A stretch of DNA of 64,000 nt, from NCBI RefSeq assembly GCF_030823375.1, contig NZ_JAUSXB010000001.1, positions 1,550,001 through 1,614,000 on the forward strand, written 5' to 3'. The position numbers were made by a program, and so were the translations under genes. Of the stretch, positions 60,211 to 64,000 are shown piece after piece. The notes below the pieces were generated by a model that made no database searches, was not told where the DNA came from, and was given only the letters and a program-made list of their open reading frames with translations. Each line of letters starts with the position of its first letter. Position 1 is the first letter of the stretch. This DNA comes from Pseudarthrobacter siccitolerans. Lineage in GTDB: Bacteria > Actinomycetota > Actinomycetes > Actinomycetales > Micrococcaceae.

Positions 60211-60867
60211 TGTTTCTCCGTACCTCCAGCAAATCAGTGTTCGTCTGTCTAGGCGTCGATTGTACCCACCGGCCCTTGGGGTTCCCGGGAGGCAGAACAT
60301 TGGTGGCACGGCTGGGTTCTAGTGGTCGTTGCAACACGCGTAGTTCCGGGAGTACAACGACCGTGCCGCATAAGCCGGAAAATTGTCCGGCAGGCGAAGG
60401 TACACGCAGGAGCAAAACGATCATTTCTGCGATTTCCTGGGCCCTATCGGCTCCGTAGCAGTTGGCGCCAAAGATCTCGGGTTCAAATCCGATGACGAGT
60501 TACCGGTGGACCCGCAAGCTTGGTATTGGGGCTGGGTGGGGCAGCTAGGCGGGAGTAGATGTGTTTAGAACGGGCCGAAATTGTAACTGCACCGCTGGTC
60601 AGCCCGATTTGAACAGGGATACTGGGTATGGGTGAATTCAGAGGTGCCGGAAGAAGGCCGGCCCCTACGTCCAAATACCCTTCGTTGCGCGTCCTCACTT
60701 CCCTGCCTGACTCCAGTCTTAACGACCAGCCCGGCAAGTCCAGCAGGCACGCCTTAAACACCGATTGGTTCAGCATCTCCTAGCCCTATACGACGCCGGC
60801 ATAGCCGGGTTCTTCAATGACGCAACAATGTCAGAGCTAAAGGTAAGCGGGTTGTTTGGGTTCCGCT
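60211..60867. other. 657-bp gene-poor region with repeats and a tRNA-like fragment
   Basis: No gene supported. It contains an inverted repeat GGTCGTTG / CAACGACC (60324-60362) and, near 60478-60493, TCGGGTTCAAATCCGA, which looks like a tRNA T-arm without the rest of a tRNA. Together these may mark an old integration or insertion sequence boundary. Confidence 0.4.
60324..60362. repeat. inverted repeat GGTCGTTG / CAACGACC
   Basis: 8-bp perfect arms at 60324-60331 and 60355-60362 with 23 bp between. It resembles short insertion-sequence ends, but no transposase fragment is adjacent. Confidence 0.3.
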
Positions 60868-60999
60868 ATGGAGCAGGACATGCTCATGTCAAGCGAATCC
60901 CGCTACCAGCAGGCCAAGGCGGCCATCGCGAAGTACGAAGTGCCCGCGCTGCCCTGGCCGCTGCCAGAGGGGCCAGCGCCCAAAGACATGGCGTACTGA
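60868..60999 (+). CDS. 43-residue ORF, possible remnant or small protein
   Basis: MEQDMLMSSESRYQQAKAAI, AKYEVPALPWPLPEGP and APKDMAY, with GC-rich third positions like real genes. It ends 7 nt before the FemAB/GNAT-like gene, in an operon-like arrangement. An in-frame stop 22 nt upstream shows that it is not a longer gene by simple extension. Could be the C-terminal end of a decayed gene. Confidence 0.4.
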   Translation: MEQDMLMSSESRYQQAKAAIAKYEVPALPWPLPEGPAPKDMAY

Positions 61000-61006
61000 G
61001 ACGACA

Positions 61007-62083
61007 ATGATGGCCGGAGGCTATGCTTTCCTCATGGATCAAGCGCCGCTTGTGACCGCGAATAAGAAAGAGCGGATCCGCGTCGTAGGCGACGCGGAGT
61101 GGGACGCGCATATCACCCGTCTGGGCATCACCGATACCTACAGCTGTGCCGCATACCACCGGGCTTCAGCCCTGCTCGAGCCCGAGGGCACCCGGCCGGT
61201 CCTGCTCGCTTTCGGCGACGGGGCCGGTGAAGTGGCCCTTCCGCTGCTGTTGCGTCCCCTCCCCGACGATGCAGGATGGGACGCCACCAGCGCGTACGGC
61301 TATGGCGGCCCCATCAGTCGGGGAACCCCGGACTTGTGCGCTTTCGGCGAGGCCCTCAATGGGTGGGCTGAGGAACAGGGGGTCGTGTGCACATTCCTCA
61401 GGTTGAACCCGTTGCTCGACAACGGCCGGCTCGTGCCCTCCACGGCTGAGTTGGTTGACGCCTCATCCACGGTGGCGTGGGATCTGTCCCCCGGCCGGGA
61501 CCTGCGGCAAGGCTTGCACTCCGACCAGCGCAGGTCGGTGCGGAAGGCAGAGCGAGCCGGCGTCACCATAACCGTGACATCCCGCCCGTCGGACCTTGAG
61601 CACGTCCAGGAGCTGTACGACGCCACGATGCAGCGCCAGCAGGCAGCGAACTTCTTCCTCTTCCCCAAGGCCTACTGGCAGGCGTTGGTCGTCGATGACC
61701 AGCTGCTGGCACCGCTGTTGGTGGAGGCGCGGTTGGCCGACCGTGTGATCAGCGCGCTCTTGTGTTTCGTGTCGGACCCCTGGCTGCATGCCCACCTCTC
61801 CGCCGGGGACGACGTCGCGCGGGCCGTAGGCGCCTCCGCCGCGTGCTACCTGGCAGCCGCGGAATGGGGACAAACCCATGGACTCACCGGCTTTCACCTG
61901 GGCGGTGGGGTGGGCGGCAGCAGAACCTCGCCGCTCTACGCTTTTAAGCAGCGCTTTGATCCTCAAAGCAGACCGCGCCAGTTTCAGGTCGCTAAGTTGG
62001 TCCACGACCGTGACCGGTACCGGGAGCTCGCGGGCTCAGATGCGACTGACGGGTTCTTCCCTCCATGGCGTCGGCCCCACTGA
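61007..62083 (+). CDS. FemAB/GNAT-like acyltransferase
   Basis: 358 residues. Two GNAT-like halves; motif LRQGLHSDQRRSVRKAERAGV and QLYDATMQRQ-like ELYDATMQRQQA, typical of FemAB/BioF2-like acyltransferases, and C-terminal GFHLGGGVGGSRTSPLYAFKQRF (the Fem-type LGGG...SLYxFK loop). It probably adds an acyl or aminoacyl group to a saccharide or lipid-linked precursor. The start is ATG 61007 or 61034. Upstream of proline dehydrogenase-like and glycosyltransferase genes. Confidence 0.82.
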   Translation: MMAGGYAFLMDQAPLVTANKKERIRVVGDAEWDAHITRLGITDTYSCAAYHRASALLEPEGTRPVLLAFGDGAGEVALPLLLRPLPDDAGWDATSAYGYGGPISRGTPDLCAFGEALNGWAEEQGVVCTFLRLNPLLDNGRLVPSTAELVDASSTVAWDLSPGRDLRQGLHSDQRRSVRKAERAGVTITVTSRPSDLEHVQELYDATMQRQQAANFFLFPKAYWQALVVDDQLLAPLLVEARLADRVISALLCFVSDPWLHAHLSAGDDVARAVGASAACYLAAAEWGQTHGLTGFHLGGGVGGSRTSPLYAFKQRFDPQSRPRQFQVAKLVHDRDRYRELAGSDATDGFFPPWRRPH

Positions 62084-62161
62084 AAATGGTCCACCCGTCT
62101 GTGTTGCCGCAGGAGTAGGCTTGCGTGCGCCACGTCCAGCGCCTGGAGTCGGAAGGACTTC

Positions 62162-63127
62162 ATGTCCACGAACAGGATTCACACCAGGATTCCGCTCAGT
62201 CGTCGCGCCATCTACGCTGTTGGTGTGCGGGCGCTCGGACCTGTTTACTCGCGGGCAGGGTCCGCATACCTCGCTGGACGTGAGCGGCCCGCGGCGCTCG
62301 CCATTGCCGGGCGCCTCGTGGCCGCCGGGTCGGAGGTGACGCTGGGTTACTGGCCGCGCCAAGGTGAGTCGTCCGCGGAGGTGACCGCAGAGGAGTTCGC
62401 CACGCTCGATGCCCTTGGGCAATCCGGCGCCTATGGAAATGGTGCCGCCGTGTCCCTGAAGGCGGCACGTGTCGGGTTCGACGCGGACGTGGTCCGCCGC
62501 CTGGCGGTGCTGGCTGCGGAACGGCATGTCAGGTTAGTCTTCGATGCTCATTCGCCTGCCGAGGCCGACCGGACCCTGGATTTGGCCCGCATGGCTCATA
62601 GCGAGGGAGCCTCCGTCGGAGTGGCCCTGCCCACGCGCTGGCGGCGGAGCGCCGAGGACGCGGTCATGGCGTCCGAATGCGGTCTCTCGGTTCGTGTGGT
62701 TAAGGGGCAGTGGCCGGACGCCGTGGCCCGCAACAGGTTGAGCGTTGAGGATACACTGCGCTCATCTTTTCTCGGTTTGGTCGAACGACTTGTAAGACTC
62801 GACGTGCGCTTCGCCGTGGCGACCCACGACGTCGTCCTGCTGGAGCACACGCTCAAGCGCGCCGCCGCTTTAGGGAGCCCACCTGAGGTGGAACTGCTTC
62901 TGGGCATGCCCATCCGGCGGGCGCTGGAGGTCGCTCGTCGAGCTGGTGCATCGACGAGGTTCTACGTCAGTTTCGGCTACCCGGGATTGCCGTACCCGTT
63001 CCGGTCCATCCTCCTGCGACCGCGGCTGGCGTGGCTGCTCACACAGGGGGTCGTCCTCGGGGGACGCAACCAGGTAATTCAGCAGCGTGCTGCGCTCGGG
63101 CCACAAACCACGGGAAATGAAGATTAG
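62162..63127 (+). CDS. proline dehydrogenase-like protein
   Basis: 321 residues with the PRODH-type TIM-barrel pattern: VRVVKGQWP (FAD/proline strand), FAVATHDVVLL, EVELLLGMP and the terminal RFYVSFGYPGLPYPFRSILLRP, comparable to RxYxPYGxxWxPYxxRR in PutA/FadM. The classical RR is replaced by R-S-I-L-L-R-P, so substrate specificity may have shifted. It is unusual in a surface-polysaccharide neighbourhood. It overlaps the convergent glycosyltransferase by 4 nt at the stops. The start is preceded by GGAAGGACTTC, a reasonable ribosome binding site. Confidence 0.75.
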   Translation: MSTNRIHTRIPLSRRAIYAVGVRALGPVYSRAGSAYLAGRERPAALAIAGRLVAAGSEVTLGYWPRQGESSAEVTAEEFATLDALGQSGAYGNGAAVSLKAARVGFDADVVRRLAVLAAERHVRLVFDAHSPAEADRTLDLARMAHSEGASVGVALPTRWRRSAEDAVMASECGLSVRVVKGQWPDAVARNRLSVEDTLRSSFLGLVERLVRLDVRFAVATHDVVLLEHTLKRAAALGSPPEVELLLGMPIRRALEVARRAGASTRFYVSFGYPGLPYPFRSILLRPRLAWLLTQGVVLGGRNQVIQQRAALGPQTTGNED

Positions 63128-64000
63128 CGGTCAGGCACGTCGTTCCTGGCTGCCCTCTCAAGAATCTGATGCATGGCTTCCAGTCCAGCCTTCATTGACA
63201 GGCGGGAGTCGTAATAGTTCCGTGCTGCCGCTGCCATGGTTTGCTTCTCATGGCGGCCGGCAGCAACAGCCTGACGGCATGCCGCCGCTAAAGCTTGAGG
63301 GTTCTCGGGCGCACTGACCCAGCCAAAGCCGCCTTCCACGCACATTGCAGCCACATCACCGAGGACCGTTGTGATAATAGGGACACCCGCCGCTAATGAC
63401 TCTCCAACTTTTGAGGGGATCGTCCCACGAAACACGGGCCTGTCCAGCAGTGTTACAAGCTGGAAATCGGCGGCGGCATAAACAGCGGCCATGTCGGCGA
63501 ACGGAACCCTGCCAAGAAAAGTGACGTTGTCTACGGACAGGGAATTGGCCAACGCCTGCACCTCATCCAAAGAAGCGCCGTCACCAACGATGATAAAATC
63601 CATACCGGATTCAACGCCCAGTGACGCAGCAGCGGTGACGATGGTTTCAACGTCCTGCATCTTGCCGACATTACCTGCGTAGGCTATGAGCCAACGGTCA
63701 GGCGAAGACACACGGTTGCGGAACTCGGCAACCTCAGCAGGATCAGGCGCTGAGCGCTCAGCACCCCAGTTATACAAAACTGAAACAGCGCGGGGTGGCA
63801 CTCCCCGCTGTTGGAGAGTCGAAGCCATGGAGGGCGCGATCGCTACAATGTGCGCAGCGTTTCCATAGACGACTTTCAGCAAAGCGTGGAGCACTACGTT
63901 CACTGGCTTGCGAAGGAACGCCGGCTTGACCATCCCAGAGTCGAGCACCGATTCAGGCCATAAATCCTGAATGTGCAGGACATAGGGAATACGGTGCACC
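63124..64000 (-). CDS. glycosyltransferase family 4 (WbuB-like), partial
   Basis: At least 291 residues of the C-terminal part; the start lies beyond the right edge of the window, since the frame remains open and the first visible residues (HRIPYVLHIQDLWPES) are internal. Donor-binding Rossmann domain: GNVGKMQDVETIV, FIIVGDGASLDEV, VTFLGRVPFADMAAVYAAADF, PSKVGESLAAGVP. It is a retaining GT-B enzyme of fucosaminyl/galactosaminyl transferase type used in exopolysaccharide or wall glycan synthesis. Confidence 0.88.
   Translation of the reverse strand, partial: VHRIPYVLHIQDLWPESVLDSGMVKPAFLRKPVNVVLHALLKVVYGNAAHIVAIAPSMASTLQQRGVPPRAVSVLYNWGAERSAPDPAEVAEFRNRVSSPDRWLIAYAGNVGKMQDVETIVTAAASLGVESGMDFIIVGDGASLDEVQALANSLSVDNVTFLGRVPFADMAAVYAAADFQLVTLLDRPVFRGTIPSKVGESLAAGVPIITTVLGDVAAMCVEGGFGWVSAPENPQALAAACRQAVAAGRHEKQTMAAAARNYYDSRLSMKAGLEAMHQILERAARNDVPDR

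Noticed and set aside
60405..60495. Complete tRNA around the T-arm-like fragment
   Set aside because: No acceptor or anticodon stem can be drawn with the correct spacing.

Overview
This 64 kb window is high-GC DNA with dense, mostly intact genes, strong AGGAGG-type ribosome binding sites, frequent GTG/TTG starts and many 1-8 nt gene overlaps. Family content (ANTAR regulators, an ECF42-type sigma factor with a DGPF partner, a CmtR-like metal sensor, SARP-type regulator, twin-arginine multicopper oxidase, DUF2975/XRE pair) points to an actinobacterium, most likely of the Arthrobacter/Pseudarthrobacter group (Micrococcaceae). That placement is inference from gene content, not from a marker gene. 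No rRNA, complete tRNA, CRISPR array or intact insertion sequence was found.

Layout. 1-5.4 kb: a minus-strand set for small amidated/gamma-glutamyl-type compounds: glutamine-dependent amidotransferase (asparagine synthase family, cut by the window edge), PLP basic amino acid decarboxylase, GCS2-type carboxylate-amine ligase, class I glutamine amidotransferase-like hydrolase and a nitrilase-family amidase. 5.5-7.5 kb: a TasA/camelysin-like secreted protein, a SipW-type signal peptidase and a second small exported protein. 7.5-15.1 kb: LssY-domain membrane protein, lipase-like hydrolase, MFS exporter, two small unknown proteins, TrkH and an APC permease. 15.3-18 kb: DUF2975/XRE pair, SDR and aldo-keto reductase. 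17.9-22.7 kb: a probable six-gene minus-strand transcript starting with a molybdopterin oxidoreductase and including a newly noticed 27-residue membrane peptide. 22.9-27.4 kb: orphan sensor kinase, CmtR-like repressor with a CDF exporter, and an Nramp importer behind a DtxR-like box. 27.6-33.9 kb: regulators: GAF-ANTAR protein, NarL-type kinase with an unusual SARP-receiver fusion, and an OmpR-type two-component pair. 34-42.5 kb: secreted proteins: a tandem-repeat protein, a 1711-residue heme peroxidase with RTX repeats, a small Cys-rich protein and a 659-residue exported protein. 42.8-45.6 kb: multicopper oxidase coupled to signal peptidase I, plus a membrane-anchored protein. 46-56.4 kb: GH26 mannanase-like enzyme, NmrA-like protein, second GAF-ANTAR protein, two small Cys/His proteins, DGPF/ECF42 pair, acyltransferase, degenerate Hpt protein, YcnI protein and a TetR/DHA2 efflux pair. 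56.4-64 kb: SGNH hydrolase, GH16-like protein, MBL hydrolase, two gene-poor stretches, then FemAB/GNAT-like, proline dehydrogenase-like and glycosyltransferase genes that look like the edge of a surface polysaccharide locus.

The strongest unexplained signals are regulatory. A palindrome GAGTA-N5-TACTC occurs exactly three times that I could find, two of them 80-90 bp before the two GAF-ANTAR genes. Direct repeats with strict 11-bp phasing, the geometry expected for OmpR/PhoB-type regulators, stand before the peroxidase locus (TCTCAY) and at several other places (CTTGAN). Two paralogous small Cys/His proteins share a TATTAT box 6 nt before the ATG, which implies leaderless mRNAs.
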